A stretch of 64,000 bases of DNA from Promicromonospora umidemergens. GTDB taxonomy: Bacteria > Actinomycetota > Actinomycetes > Actinomycetales > Cellulomonadaceae. Below, in pieces: positions 34,117 through 41,820 of the stretch. Position 1 is the stretch's first letter. Each line of letters begins with the position of its first letter. Below the pieces are notes generated by a model, which saw nothing but the letters and a program-made list of their open reading frames with translations, was not told the origin of the DNA and did no database searches. The stretch lies in NCBI RefSeq assembly GCF_024171995.1, contig NZ_JAMTCT010000001.1, positions 650,827 through 714,826 on the forward strand, given 5' to 3'. The position numbers and the translations under genes were made by a program.

Positions 34117-34911
34117 TCAGGCGGGCGCCTTGAGCGAACCGCCGTGCAGCGCCCAGTTGGACCCGACGGCACTGGGCAGCGTAGGGGAGGACAGCAGCAC
34201 GATCACGCGGGCGATCTCGGACGGCTCGATCAGGCGCCCGGTCACCATGCCGTTCTGTTCGGGAAAGCCCTCCAGCACGGCGGCGTGGCTCACGCCCATG
34301 GCGGCGGCCACCTGGCCGGTGACGCCGTCCGCCCCGGTCAGGAGAGACGTGCGCGTCGCGCCAGGTGTGACGACGTTGATGCGCACGCCCGCGCCGCCGA
34401 CCTGCTCGGCCAGCCCCCGGGAGAACGCGTTGATCGCCGCCTTCGCCGTGGAGTAGGACAGCGGTGCCCGGTGCGGCATCAGCGCGGAGTCGGAGCCGAC
34501 GTTCACCACCGACCCGCGCGCCGTCGTCAGCGCGGGCAGGGCGGCACGCGTGGTCCGCACGGCGCTGAAGAAGTTCAGGGCGAGAGCGTGCTCCCAGACA
34601 TCGTCGTCACCGCCGAACGGGTCGGCGAGCACGCCGTCGGGCAGTACGCCGCCCCCGGCGTTGTTGACCAGCACGTCGAGCCGGGGGTCGTTCGCGAGGG
34701 CCGACTCGACCACGCGCACCGGTCCGTCGGGCGTGGAGAGGTCCGCGGCGAGGAACGTGGCGCCGGTCGCCTCGAGCTCCGGGGTGCTGCGCCGGGAGAC
34801 GGCGGTGACCGAGGCACCCTCCGCGAGAAACGCCTGGACGGTGGCGAGGCCGATCCCTCTGCTCGCTCCGGTGACCAGGACGCGCTTACCTGCAAGGCCG
34901 AGATCCATCAT
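34117..34911 (-). CDS. Short-chain dehydrogenase/reductase
   Basis: 264 residues (ATG 34911, or 34908 with better spacing to GGGAG). Classical SDR: KRVLVTGASRGIGLATVQAF, NNAGGGVLPDG, active-site Ser in VVNVGSDSAL and the YSTAKAAIN Tyr/Lys pair. Substrate unknown. It is divergent from a TetR regulator across a 149-bp region with an inverted repeat, so it is the likely target of that regulator. Confidence 0.9.
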   Translation of the reverse strand: MMDLGLAGKRVLVTGASRGIGLATVQAFLAEGASVTAVSRRSTPELEATGATFLAADLSTPDGPVRVVESALANDPRLDVLVNNAGGGVLPDGVLADPFGGDDDVWEHALALNFFSAVRTTRAALPALTTARGSVVNVGSDSALMPHRAPLSYSTAKAAINAFSRGLAEQVGGAGVRINVVTPGATRTSLLTGADGVTGQVAAAMGVSHAAVLEGFPEQNGMVTGRLIEPSEIARVIVLLSSPTLPSAVGSNWALHGGSLKAPA

Positions 34912-34981
34912 GTTCTCCCGTTCGTGGGGTCGACTTCCGGTGCGCTAACTGGACCACGGATGCCCCGTTCGCGTCAATAAC

Positions 34982-34999
34982 TAAGACAATTAAGTCTCA
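34982..34999. promoter_or_regulatory. Inverted repeat in SDR/TetR divergent region
   Basis: TAAGAC and GTCTCA (five of six pairs) flank an AT-rich AATTAA centre, 62 bp before the TetR start and 71 bp before the SDR start. It is the only AT-rich dyad in the interval and a plausible TetR operator. Confidence 0.5.
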
Positions 35000-35060
35000 G
35001 ATCGCCCGGATACGGCTCCGCGTCCGGCTCGGATAGCATGAGCGCGGGAGGCGATGCGTG

Positions 35061-35687
35061 ATGAGCGAGGACGTCCGGTCCAGACCGGTGCGAGCGGATG
35101 CGCAGCAGAGCATTGCCCGGATCCTCGACGCGGCGCAGCGCGTGCTCGCCGGCGACCCGAGCGCCTCGATGGAGCAGATCGCGGGGGCCGCGGGGCTGGG
35201 CAGGGCGACCGTGCACCGGCACTTCCCGTCCCGGCAGTCGCTGCTCGCGGCGCTGGTCGGTGATCTCAACGCCCGTTACAGGAGCGCCTTCGACCAGGCG
35301 CGAGTGATGAACGGCCCGCCACTGGTGGGCCTGTACCGCCTCACCGAGATGGCCTTCGAGCTGAAGGTCAGCCATCCCTTCGTCATCAGTCTCACTCCCG
35401 CAGAGCAGGGCACCGGCCCCGCGTCGGACCCCGAGATCCAGGACGGGCTCGAGCGACTCTTCGCCCGGCTCCATGCGGCGGGCGAGATCGCCGTCGGCGA
35501 CCCGGCCTGGTGCCGGCGTCTCTATGTCGCGCTCCTGCACGAGGTCCACGAGCTGCCCGGTGGCTCCCCTGCGCTGACCGGGGCGGCGGACGCGCCGGAC
35601 GATGACCTCGACGCCCGGGTCGAGCTGCTGGTCAGGACGCTGCTGGGTGCGCTGGGCGGGGGAGGCGAAGGAGGAGCCGGGTCATGA
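35061..35687 (+). CDS. TetR-family transcriptional regulator
   Basis: 208 residues from ATG 35061 (GGGAGG upstream; a GTG at 35058 is directly adjacent). The helix-turn-helix region is ARILDAAQRVLAGDPSASMEQIAGAAGLGRATVHRHFPSRQSLLAALV; the C-terminal half resembles the helical SACE_7040-like ligand domain. It is divergent from an SDR gene, its probable target. The last residues are Gly-rich. Confidence 0.9.
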   Translation: MSEDVRSRPVRADAQQSIARILDAAQRVLAGDPSASMEQIAGAAGLGRATVHRHFPSRQSLLAALVGDLNARYRSAFDQARVMNGPPLVGLYRLTEMAFELKVSHPFVISLTPAEQGTGPASDPEIQDGLERLFARLHAAGEIAVGDPAWCRRLYVALLHEVHELPGGSPALTGAADAPDDDLDARVELLVRTLLGALGGGGEGGAGS

Positions 35688-35730
35688 TGGCTTGCTGGGG
35701 GCCTGCCGTCGTCACCGTTCCACGAGCCGG

Positions 35731-35750
35731 TTGACTGTGCCCCAAGGGCA
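35731..35750 (+). promoter_or_regulatory. MerR-type promoter with spacer dyad
   Basis: TTGACT (-35-like, 35731-35736) is followed after one base by an interrupted palindrome TGCCC-CAA-GGGCA (35738-35750), placed inside the promoter spacer as in MerR-activated promoters. The -10 is ambiguous (TAGTTT or TTCACT). It lies 40 bp before the MerR gene, suggesting autoregulation. Confidence 0.6.
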
Positions 35751-35789
35751 TAGTTTTCACTGGTTCTCAACGGAAGGGCGGTGAGAGCA

Positions 35790-36572
35790 ATGGCCTGGAG
35801 CACACGTCAGCTCGCGGACCTCGCAGGTACGACGATCAAGGCTGTACGGCACTATCACGCGCTCGGGCTGCTCGATGAACCGCGTCGTACGGCGAACGGC
35901 TACAAGCAGTATGAGACGGCCCACCTCATCCGGCTGCTGCAGATCAAGAGGCTGAGCGATCTAGGGCTTCCGCTCTCGCAGATCGCCACCATGGATCGCG
36001 CTGATCAGGTGCCGGACGAAGCGGTCCGGTTGATCGATGCGGAACTCGCGGCGACGATCGAACGGCTACAGAGAGTTCGGGCAGAGCTTGCCGTCATACT
36101 GCGTCACCGCGCTCCGATCGATGTTCCCCGTGGCTTCGAGTCGATCATGGAAGGCCTCTCGGACAACGACCGCGCCATGCTCGCCATCTATGGCCAGGTC
36201 CTCGACGAGAACGCGATGGGCGAGCTCCGTGAACTACTGAGCCGGCGCGATCCCATCGACGACGAGTTCGACGCTCTACCGGCGGACGCAGACGAAGCCT
36301 TGATCCAAGACCTTGCCGAACGGATGGCCGGTCCGCTCGCCGCGGCACAGGCCGCATTTCCGGTCGTCGGTGACGCCGCCCAGTTCTCCACGCACAGCGT
36401 CGAGCGCACGGCCAGCACCGTCTCGCAGGCGATGGGGGATCTGTACCACCCGGCCCAGCTGGAAGTGCTCCGTCGAGCGCACGCGATCGCTACGCCCTCC
36501 TCAGAAGCCCACTCGCACCTCCCGCACGGCGACGCACTCTCTCCTGGCGCGACTGACGGAGGAACAAGGTGA
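35790..36572 (+). CDS. MerR-family transcriptional regulator
   Basis: 260 residues from ATG 35790; a GTG at 35781 is an alternative. The N-terminal winged helix is typical (STRQLADLAGTTIKAVRHYHALGLLDEPRRTANGYKQYETAHLIRLLQIKRLSDLGLPLSQI), followed by a dimerisation helix and a ~130-residue helical C-terminal domain of the kind that senses organic compounds. No metal-binding cysteines are seen. It overlaps the GPP34 gene by 4 bp (GTGA), so both are one transcript under the dyad promoter at 35731. Confidence 0.9.
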   Translation: MAWSTRQLADLAGTTIKAVRHYHALGLLDEPRRTANGYKQYETAHLIRLLQIKRLSDLGLPLSQIATMDRADQVPDEAVRLIDAELAATIERLQRVRAELAVILRHRAPIDVPRGFESIMEGLSDNDRAMLAIYGQVLDENAMGELRELLSRRDPIDDEFDALPADADEALIQDLAERMAGPLAAAQAAFPVVGDAAQFSTHSVERTASTVSQAMGDLYHPAQLEVLRRAHAIATPSSEAHSHLPHGDALSPGATDGGTR

Positions 36573-37291
36573 CCGACCCGACCTCAGGCCCTCGACCGGG
36601 GAACACGGACGACGCCCGTGGTGCGGACGTGACGCTTCCCGAAGCCGTCATGCTGCTCCTGTTCGATCCCCGCACCGGCACCATCGCAGGCGAGGGCCAG
36701 TCATTGATGTACACGCTCGGCGGCGCGATGCTCACCGAGCTCGCCGTACGAAAGCACATCGAGCTCGACGACAAGAACCGCCGCGTTCGCGCCGTCGGCC
36801 ACGCCCCCGAAGACCTGCTGCTACGCGGAGCATGGGAACGGGTCCCGGAGACCGCGACAGGAATCAGGGCGCTCGCGATCGATATCGGCGTCCGGTCCCG
36901 AGAGAGCACCTTGGACCGGCTCGTCGTGCGAGGCGATATTCGCAAGGAGCCCCGCCGTCTCCTCGGCTTCATCCCGACACACGCACTCAAGGGCGGAGAC
37001 ACCGACACGCGCGACCGGTTGCTCAGGCCGGTTCGGTCGGCGCTGGTGGACGGCGTCGATCCCGACGCCCGGACCGCCACACTCGCCGCGCTGCTCTCGG
37101 CCAGCAAGAACCTGGCCGCGATGCATGCCGACATCCCCTGGTCCGGTGAGGTCTATACACGCGGCAAGAAGTTCGAGCGCGGCGACTGGGGCGCGAAGGC
37201 CGCCTCCGACATCATCCTGAGCACCCTGGTCGTGCAGGTCGTCGGGACTGCGTTCGCGACGGCCCTGGCGACGTTCGCACAGCCCGACTGA
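36569..37291 (+). CDS. GPP34 (Golgi phosphoprotein 3-like) family protein
   Basis: 240 residues from a GTG overlapping the MerR stop, with GGAGGA upstream. Family features: LPEAVMLLLFDPRTGTIAGEGQSLMYTLGGAMLTELAVRKHIEL at the start and the helical body with LVVRGDIRKEPRRLLGFIPTHAL. The eukaryotic relative binds phosphatidylinositol-4-phosphate at the Golgi; actinobacterial members are of unknown role. Translational coupling to a MerR regulator suggests it responds to a chemical or envelope stress signal. Confidence 0.9.
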   Translation: MTDPTSGPRPGNTDDARGADVTLPEAVMLLLFDPRTGTIAGEGQSLMYTLGGAMLTELAVRKHIELDDKNRRVRAVGHAPEDLLLRGAWERVPETATGIRALAIDIGVRSRESTLDRLVVRGDIRKEPRRLLGFIPTHALKGGDTDTRDRLLRPVRSALVDGVDPDARTATLAALLSASKNLAAMHADIPWSGEVYTRGKKFERGDWGAKAASDIILSTLVVQVVGTAFATALATFAQPD

Positions 37292-37410
37292 TCACCTCCG
37301 CAGTCGTAGGAGTCGCAGCGCCCTCGAGCGACCTGCGCAGACCACCCACCACTCACCACGCGTATCTGGCGCGCCCAGATCGCATCGACAGTCGCTGAAA
37401 GAGAGACACG

Positions 37411-37986
37411 ATGAATCCGGTCGAACCAGTGGTCCAAGGATTCCGAGATCTTGTCGCAAACGTTCCAGACGTGGTCCAGCCGCTGGTCATCGCGCTGGCC
37501 GGTGCCGTGCCCTTCGTCGAGGGCGAGCTCGCGACGACGGTCGGTGTGCTCGGTGGCCTCAACCCCATCGTGGCCGGGATCGCCGCAGCGGGCGGCAACT
37601 TCCTCTGCGTCTTCCTGATCGTCACGCTCAGCAGTCGTGTCCGTACGGCGACCCTCGCGCGACGCGCGCGGCGGGAAGCGGTGCGGGTACCGGTGAACCC
37701 GACGGAGCGGGGCAGCGACGCGCCGGAGGAACCGCCGACGAAGGTGAAGCCCGATTCGAAGGGCAAGGAACGTTTCCGGCGCTACCTCGATCGGTACGGA
37801 GTACCGGGGGCGAGCCTTCTCGGCCCCCTCGCGATGCCGACCCAGTTCACCGCCGCGCTGCTGGTCGCCGGTGGTGTGTCCAAACCCCGGGTACTGCTCT
37901 GGCAGGGCATAGCGATCATCCTGTGGACCGCGATCTCGACAGTGAGCGCGTGGCTGGCCTTGATCGTGGTCTACAACGTCGGCTGA
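37411..37986 (+). CDS. Small membrane protein (small multidrug export-like)
   Basis: 191 residues. Four hydrophobic segments (VQPLVIALAGAVPFVEGELATTVGVLGGLNPIVAGIAAAGGNFLCVFLIVTL in two helices, ASLLGPLAMPTQFTAALLVAGG, VLLWQGIAIILWTAISTVSAWLALIVVY) surround a charged cytoplasmic stretch at about 75-125. The GAVPFVEGELA and DRYGVPGASLLGPL motifs occur in actinobacterial proteins annotated as small multidrug export or SNARE/DedA-like proteins. It lies 119 bp after GPP34 and may belong to the same MerR regulon. Confidence 0.75.
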   Translation: MNPVEPVVQGFRDLVANVPDVVQPLVIALAGAVPFVEGELATTVGVLGGLNPIVAGIAAAGGNFLCVFLIVTLSSRVRTATLARRARREAVRVPVNPTERGSDAPEEPPTKVKPDSKGKERFRRYLDRYGVPGASLLGPLAMPTQFTAALLVAGGVSKPRVLLWQGIAIILWTAISTVSAWLALIVVYNVG

Positions 37987-38357
37987 GCCGCATCGCGCGC
38001 CGGCTCGGTGTTGTCCTCGATCCAGTCGAGCATGGTGGCCAGGTGGCCCCGAAGGCCGCTGCCGAGAGAGGTCAGCCCGTAGGTGACCTGGGGCGGGGAG
38101 GTCGGCTCGACCTTGCGCCAGACCAGGCCGTCCTTGGCCAGGTTGCGCAGGGTCTGGGACAGCATCTTCTCGCTGATGCCCTCGATGTGGTCGCGCAGCT
38201 CGTAGAAGCGCAACGGCTGCTCCTGCAGCCTGAGCAGGACCCAGACACCCCAGCGACTCGTGACGTGGTCGAGGACCTGCCGTGCCCCGCAGTCCGTGTG
38301 GAACGGGTCACGTTCCTTGGGTGCCGCTGACTGCCCTGCCAAGATTCCGAGCTCCAT
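37971..38357 (-). CDS. HxlR-family regulator, possible redox sensor
   Basis: 128 residues. The winged helix (VLDHVTSRWGVWVLLRLQEQPLRFYELRDHIEGISEKMLSQTLRNLAKDGLVWRKV) is family-typical. A single Cys23 in DCGARQVLDH occupies the position used as thiol switch by quinone- and hypochlorite-sensing relatives (QorR, HypR, YodB). It is divergent from an NmrA/quinone-oxidoreductase-like gene, the usual partner of such sensors. Its 3' end overlaps the convergent membrane gene by 16 bp. Confidence 0.9.
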   Translation of the reverse strand: MELGILAGQSAAPKERDPFHTDCGARQVLDHVTSRWGVWVLLRLQEQPLRFYELRDHIEGISEKMLSQTLRNLAKDGLVWRKVEPTSPPQVTYGLTSLGSGLRGHLATMLDWIEDNTEPARDAAQPTL

Positions 38358-38430
38358 GTCAGGACCTTACGTCGAGGTACGTCCTTTCGAGAAGTAAGTC
38401 GCTTTCCTAGAGTCTGCCGCGTACCTGACA
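38357..38430. promoter_or_regulatory. Distant inverted repeat between HxlR and NmrA genes
   Basis: TGTCAGG (38357-38363) and CCTGACA (38424-38430) are exact complements 60 bp apart, one at each gene's start side. Between them, TTACGTCGAGGTACGTCC contains two ACGT cores. Either may be an HxlR operator; the paired outer boxes could support looping. Confidence 0.4.
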
Positions 38431-38445
38431 CTGGAAGGAACGATC

Positions 38446-39261
38446 ATGATCGTAGTCACCGGATCCACCGGGAACATCGGGCGCCCCCTGCTCGACGCGC
38501 TCACCGCCGCAGGGGAGTCGGTCACCGCCGTCTCCCGGAACCCGATCAGTCTTCCCGAGGGCGCTCGGCACTTCGCCGGGAACCTGAACGACCCGGAGGG
38601 CCTGGAGCCCGCGTTCCGCGGCGCCGACCGGCTGTTCCTCATGATCCCGGACCCGGCGCTGCCGGTGTCCCGGATCGTCGAGACCGCACGCGCCAGCGGG
38701 ATACGCCGCATCGTGCTGCTGTCCTCCCAGCGGGCGCAGTCGAGGCAGGACCCGGTCCTGACGAGCATGGAGCAGACCGTGACCGGCTCGGTTCCCGAGT
38801 GGACGGTGCTGCGACCCGGTGGCTTCGCCTCGAACGCACTCCTGTGGGCCGAGTCGGTTCGCTCCACCAGGACGGTCCGAGCGCCGTTCGCCGACGTCGG
38901 GCTCCCGCCGATCGATCCGGCGGACATCGCTGCCGCGGCAGCGGCGGCCCTGCTGGAGGACGCCCATGTCGGGCGGTACTACACGCTGAACGGCCCCGCT
39001 GCCGTCACGCCGCGTGAGCAGGTCGCCGCGATCGGCCACGCGCTCGGCGAACCGGTCGAGCTCGTCGAGCAGACCCGGGAGGAGTCCTTCGCCGAGCTGT
39101 CGCGGATCTGGCCGCCCGCGGTCGTCGAGAAGACGCTCGACGCGCTCGGTACCCCCACTGACGAAGAGCGCAAGCCGTCGTCCGATACCGAGCTGGCCCT
39201 GGGCCGTGCGCCCCGGGACTTCACCGACTGGGTCGCGCGCAACATCGACGCCTTCCGCTAA
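38446..39261 (+). CDS. NmrA-like NAD(P)-binding protein / quinone oxidoreductase type
   Basis: 271 residues. An atypical SDR: MIVVTGSTGNIGRPLLDAL cofactor loop (GxxGxxG), RRIVLLSSQRAQ, EWTVLRPGGFASNALLW and PFADVGLPPIDPADIAAAAAAALLE. The family includes the NADPH-dependent quinone reductase QOR2 and redox-sensor proteins without catalysis. The divergent HxlR regulator with a sensing Cys supports a role in quinone or electrophile detoxification. AAGGAAC precedes the ATG. Confidence 0.9.
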   Translation: MIVVTGSTGNIGRPLLDALTAAGESVTAVSRNPISLPEGARHFAGNLNDPEGLEPAFRGADRLFLMIPDPALPVSRIVETARASGIRRIVLLSSQRAQSRQDPVLTSMEQTVTGSVPEWTVLRPGGFASNALLWAESVRSTRTVRAPFADVGLPPIDPADIAAAAAAALLEDAHVGRYYTLNGPAAVTPREQVAAIGHALGEPVELVEQTREESFAELSRIWPPAVVEKTLDALGTPTDEERKPSSDTELALGRAPRDFTDWVARNIDAFR

Positions 39262-39297
39262 GGAGCGCCGAACGCTTCGCGCAAGGCCGGACAGGCA

Positions 39298-39331
39298 GAG
39301 GCGGGCCCTGGACGACGCCAGGGCCCGCCTC
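39298..39331. terminator. Bidirectional hairpin terminator
   Basis: A 14-bp perfect GC-rich stem (39298-39311 with 39318-39331) with a 6-base loop ACGACG between the convergent NmrA and secreted-protein genes. Confidence 0.85.
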
Positions 39332-39332
39332 C

Positions 39333-39418
39333 GGTCAGCCCGCTCCGGTCAGAGCCGGATGGTCAGGGCGGGATGTCAGAGCAGGATCGGTCAGCGCTGG
39401 ACTGGTCAGGGCTGGATC
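39333..39418. repeat. 14-15-bp tandem repeat at the 3' end of a secreted-protein gene
   Basis: Six degenerate units of GGTCAGRGCNGGAT begin at 39333, 39347, 39361, 39375, 39389 and 39404. Each contains TCA, the complement of a TGA stop. The gene at 39406-40059 ends inside the last unit, so the array forms its 3' untranslated side, next to the terminator hairpin. Confidence 0.75.
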
Positions 39419-40059
39419 GTTGGAACGAAGTTGTCGAGGAGGAACTGGCCCTCCGCGCCCGCGGGCAGCTCGCCCATGAACCGGGTGACGACGCCAGTGC
39501 TCGCGGACTGGACGTAGACCTGGAAGTCGATCGTCTCGACCGCCCCGTCGGCCCAGTGCTCGGTCTGCGCGGCCGTGAGCACGGCCTCCGAGGCACCCTC
39601 GACCTCGATGTACGAGGCGTGGTAGCCGAGCTTGTTCAGCTCCTTCGGGTCCGGCATCTCCTGGTCGTAGAACGGCGACTGGACCAGGATCCGCCAGTGC
39701 AGGTCGCCGTACTCGTCCGAGACGGCGATCTCGGGGGACTCCCACTCGTGACCGGCGCCGCCGTCGCCCACGATGGCACGGCCGGTCCAGTCGGCCGGGA
39801 TCGCGTAGCCGACGTCGTTGGTCTCGGTGATCTGCCAGGTGTCCGTGGCGCCGTCGGTGGGCTCGCCCAGGTCGACCGGGATCCCGACCGGGTCGCAGTC
39901 GGCCGGACCGGCGGCGTGGCCCGGGACGTGCGCGGAGGTGGCGGAGCAGGCCGGCGTCGCGGGGGAGGCGGTGGCGGTCGCGGTCGCGCCCGCGGTGAGG
40001 CCGACGGCGAGGGCGGCCGTCAGAACGATGGAACGTGCCTTCGTGTGTGTGCGTGTCAT
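39406..40059 (-). CDS. Secreted protein of unknown function
   Basis: 217 residues. A Sec signal peptide (RSIVLTAALAVGLTAGATATATASPA) is followed by a ~180-residue mature domain with two cysteines close to the N-terminus (CSATSAHVPGHAAGPADC) that could form a disulphide. The rest looks beta-rich (DTWQITETNDVGYAIPADWTGRAIVGDGGAG, LHWRILVQSPFYDQEMPD, IDFQVYVQSASTGVVTRFMGEL). I do not recognise a family. It ends within a tandem repeat and a terminator follows. Confidence 0.7.
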   Translation of the reverse strand: MTRTHTKARSIVLTAALAVGLTAGATATATASPATPACSATSAHVPGHAAGPADCDPVGIPVDLGEPTDGATDTWQITETNDVGYAIPADWTGRAIVGDGGAGHEWESPEIAVSDEYGDLHWRILVQSPFYDQEMPDPKELNKLGYHASYIEVEGASEAVLTAAQTEHWADGAVETIDFQVYVQSASTGVVTRFMGELPAGAEGQFLLDNFVPTIQP

Positions 40060-40109
40060 GACTGCTATGACGCGTCGGCGGCCTGAAAGGTTGTGTCCGT
40101 CCGCGCCCG

Positions 40110-41693
40110 TTACGGTGACAGCTCACCTTCGATCGTCACGGTGCGCAGGCTGTCGCCGCCCCACTGCCGGATGAGCGCGTCGTAGACCGAGTCGATCTCC
40201 GCCTGGTCGAGGTCGTAGCCGGAGATCCCGGCGGCGAGCAGCGACTCCGGGACGGCGTCCGCGGCGATCAGCGCCCGCCAGTCCTCCAGGCCGATCTCCA
40301 GGTACTCCAGGTGGTCGAGCCGCCCGAGGACCAGCGGGTCGGCGATCGTGCCCGGCTCGGCGGTGACCGTGCGCAGCCGGGGGAGCCCGACCAGGGGCGA
40401 CAGGTCCGACGGCGTCTCGTCCCAGGACCCGACCGAGAGCACCTCGAGCTCGTCGGTCGCCGCCGCGCGGACCGACCTGCCCGCGCCGCTGTCGACCATG
40501 ACCACCGCGGGCGGTTCCTCGCCGGGCTCGCCGGACGGCCAGGGGTTCCCGCCGTCGCGCACGAGGTCGGTGAGCGATTCCGCCAGCAGCCAGGCACCGA
40601 TGTCGGACTCGTGGCTCAGCACGACGAGCTGGCCCACGTGGCCGGCGGGCCCGGGCGCCAGGTCGACGGCGACCCAGTCCCCGGTGCCGCCGTAGTCGCC
40701 GATCACTATCCACTCCGACGAGTCCACGAGACCCTGCACCGCGGAGTCGGGCCGGGTGACGACGGCGGTCCGGGCCAGGAAGTCGAACGGCAGCCCCTTG
40801 CGCACGTCCGCCTCGGAGGCCCGTTCGATCTCGTCGAGGTCGAACTGCTGGATCCCGCCGAGCGCCTCGGCGTCGCGCTCGTAGCGGTCGTCCTCGCCGT
40901 AGTCGCCGTAGTCGCCGTACTCCGCCCGGGTCACCCTCAGCAGCGCGCGCAGCTCGGGCGGCAGCGGCGTGCCGAGCCGTTCCTCGAGCGCGGCGAGCTC
41001 CTGCTCGGTCGCCCCGACCGCGTCGGGCATCCGTTCGCGCAGCGTCCGTTCCAGCGCCTCGGGGTCCGACGACGGGGCGGGGCCACGTCCCTCGAACGCC
41101 TCCGGTCCGCGCCGGACCGGCTCAGGCTCGGCGCCGTCGACCAGCACGACGTGGCCGGCGCTGTTCACACCGAAGTCCCTGATCACCGTCGCGGTCGGCG
41201 ACTCGGCCGCTGGGGTGACGACCGTGCGGCCGTCCGCGTCGATCCGTACCGAGAAGGTGATCGAGCCCTTGCCGGCCTCCTCCAGCGCCGCCCGCAACGG
41301 CTCGGTGGCCTCCGTGAGCGCCAGGAAGAGCGTCCCGTCGTCGGGCGGCAGGGACAGGGGGACGCTGTACGCGCCCGGGCTGTAGCTGCCCGACCACTCG
41401 CACAGCTCGGGACGCTCCGACCGGACCAGCTCGAGCAGGGGTTGCCAGGTCTCGAACCGGTACAGGGTGTCCTCGCCCGGGACGTGAGACGGCTCGGACA
41501 CGGAAGTCTCCCCTCGTCGATCGACCGACGTCGATGCCTGGACGCAGCCGTCAGGGCTCGCTCCGTCCGGTGCCGGGGCGAGCAGGTCGAGGACGCCGAC
41601 CGTCGCCACGACGCCGACGGCGAGGCCGACGACGATCGCGGTGCCCTTCAGCCCTGGAATTCGCTCGAGCCAGTCCCGCAGCAGCACGATCAC
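40110..41693 (-). CDS. Membrane-anchored SMI1/KNR4-domain protein
   Basis: 527 residues from GTG 41693. One N-terminal membrane helix (GTAIVVGLAVGVVATVGVLDLLAP) anchors a large domain facing outside or tethered. The SMI1/KNR4 fold lies at about 225-400: ATEQELAALEERLGTPLPPELRALLRVTRAEYGDYGDYG, then IGDYGGTGDWVAVDLAPGPAGHVGQLVVLSHES. A C-terminal LRR-like segment follows (LVGLPRLRTVTAEPGTIADPLVLGRLDHLEYLEIGLEDW). SMI1 proteins often serve as immunity proteins to toxins, but no toxin gene is next to it. TAGATT ends 6 bases before the GTG, so the mRNA is probably leaderless. Confidence 0.78.
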   Translation of the reverse strand: MIVLLRDWLERIPGLKGTAIVVGLAVGVVATVGVLDLLAPAPDGASPDGCVQASTSVDRRGETSVSEPSHVPGEDTLYRFETWQPLLELVRSERPELCEWSGSYSPGAYSVPLSLPPDDGTLFLALTEATEPLRAALEEAGKGSITFSVRIDADGRTVVTPAAESPTATVIRDFGVNSAGHVVLVDGAEPEPVRRGPEAFEGRGPAPSSDPEALERTLRERMPDAVGATEQELAALEERLGTPLPPELRALLRVTRAEYGDYGDYGEDDRYERDAEALGGIQQFDLDEIERASEADVRKGLPFDFLARTAVVTRPDSAVQGLVDSSEWIVIGDYGGTGDWVAVDLAPGPAGHVGQLVVLSHESDIGAWLLAESLTDLVRDGGNPWPSGEPGEEPPAVVMVDSGAGRSVRAAATDELEVLSVGSWDETPSDLSPLVGLPRLRTVTAEPGTIADPLVLGRLDHLEYLEIGLEDWRALIAADAVPESLLAAGISGYDLDQAEIDSVYDALIRQWGGDSLRTVTIEGELSP

Positions 41694-41738
41694 CGGGGCA
41701 ATCTAGCGGGCCGGTCGCCCCGGACGCACGAAAGACCG

Positions 41739-41768
41739 GGGGCGGCTGGTCACCTGACCAGCCGCCCC
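41739..41768 (-). terminator. Hairpin terminator after the phosphoesterase gene
   Basis: A 14-bp perfect stem (GGCGGCTGGTCA core) around CC, in the gap between the phosphoesterase stop and the SMI1-protein start. It would end minus-strand transcription from the phosphoesterase gene. Confidence 0.8.
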
Positions 41769-41820
41769 GGGGTAGTGCGCCGAGACAGAATACGCTGAGA
41801 GGCGCGTCCTGCGTCGCCTG

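Noticed and set aside
39333-39418. CRISPR or phage attachment repeat
   Set aside because: Units are 14-15 bp, degenerate and contiguous without spacers; no integrase is near.
40110-41693. Toxin-immunity pair based on the SMI1/KNR4 domain
   Set aside because: Neither neighbour is a toxin or polymorphic secretion protein.
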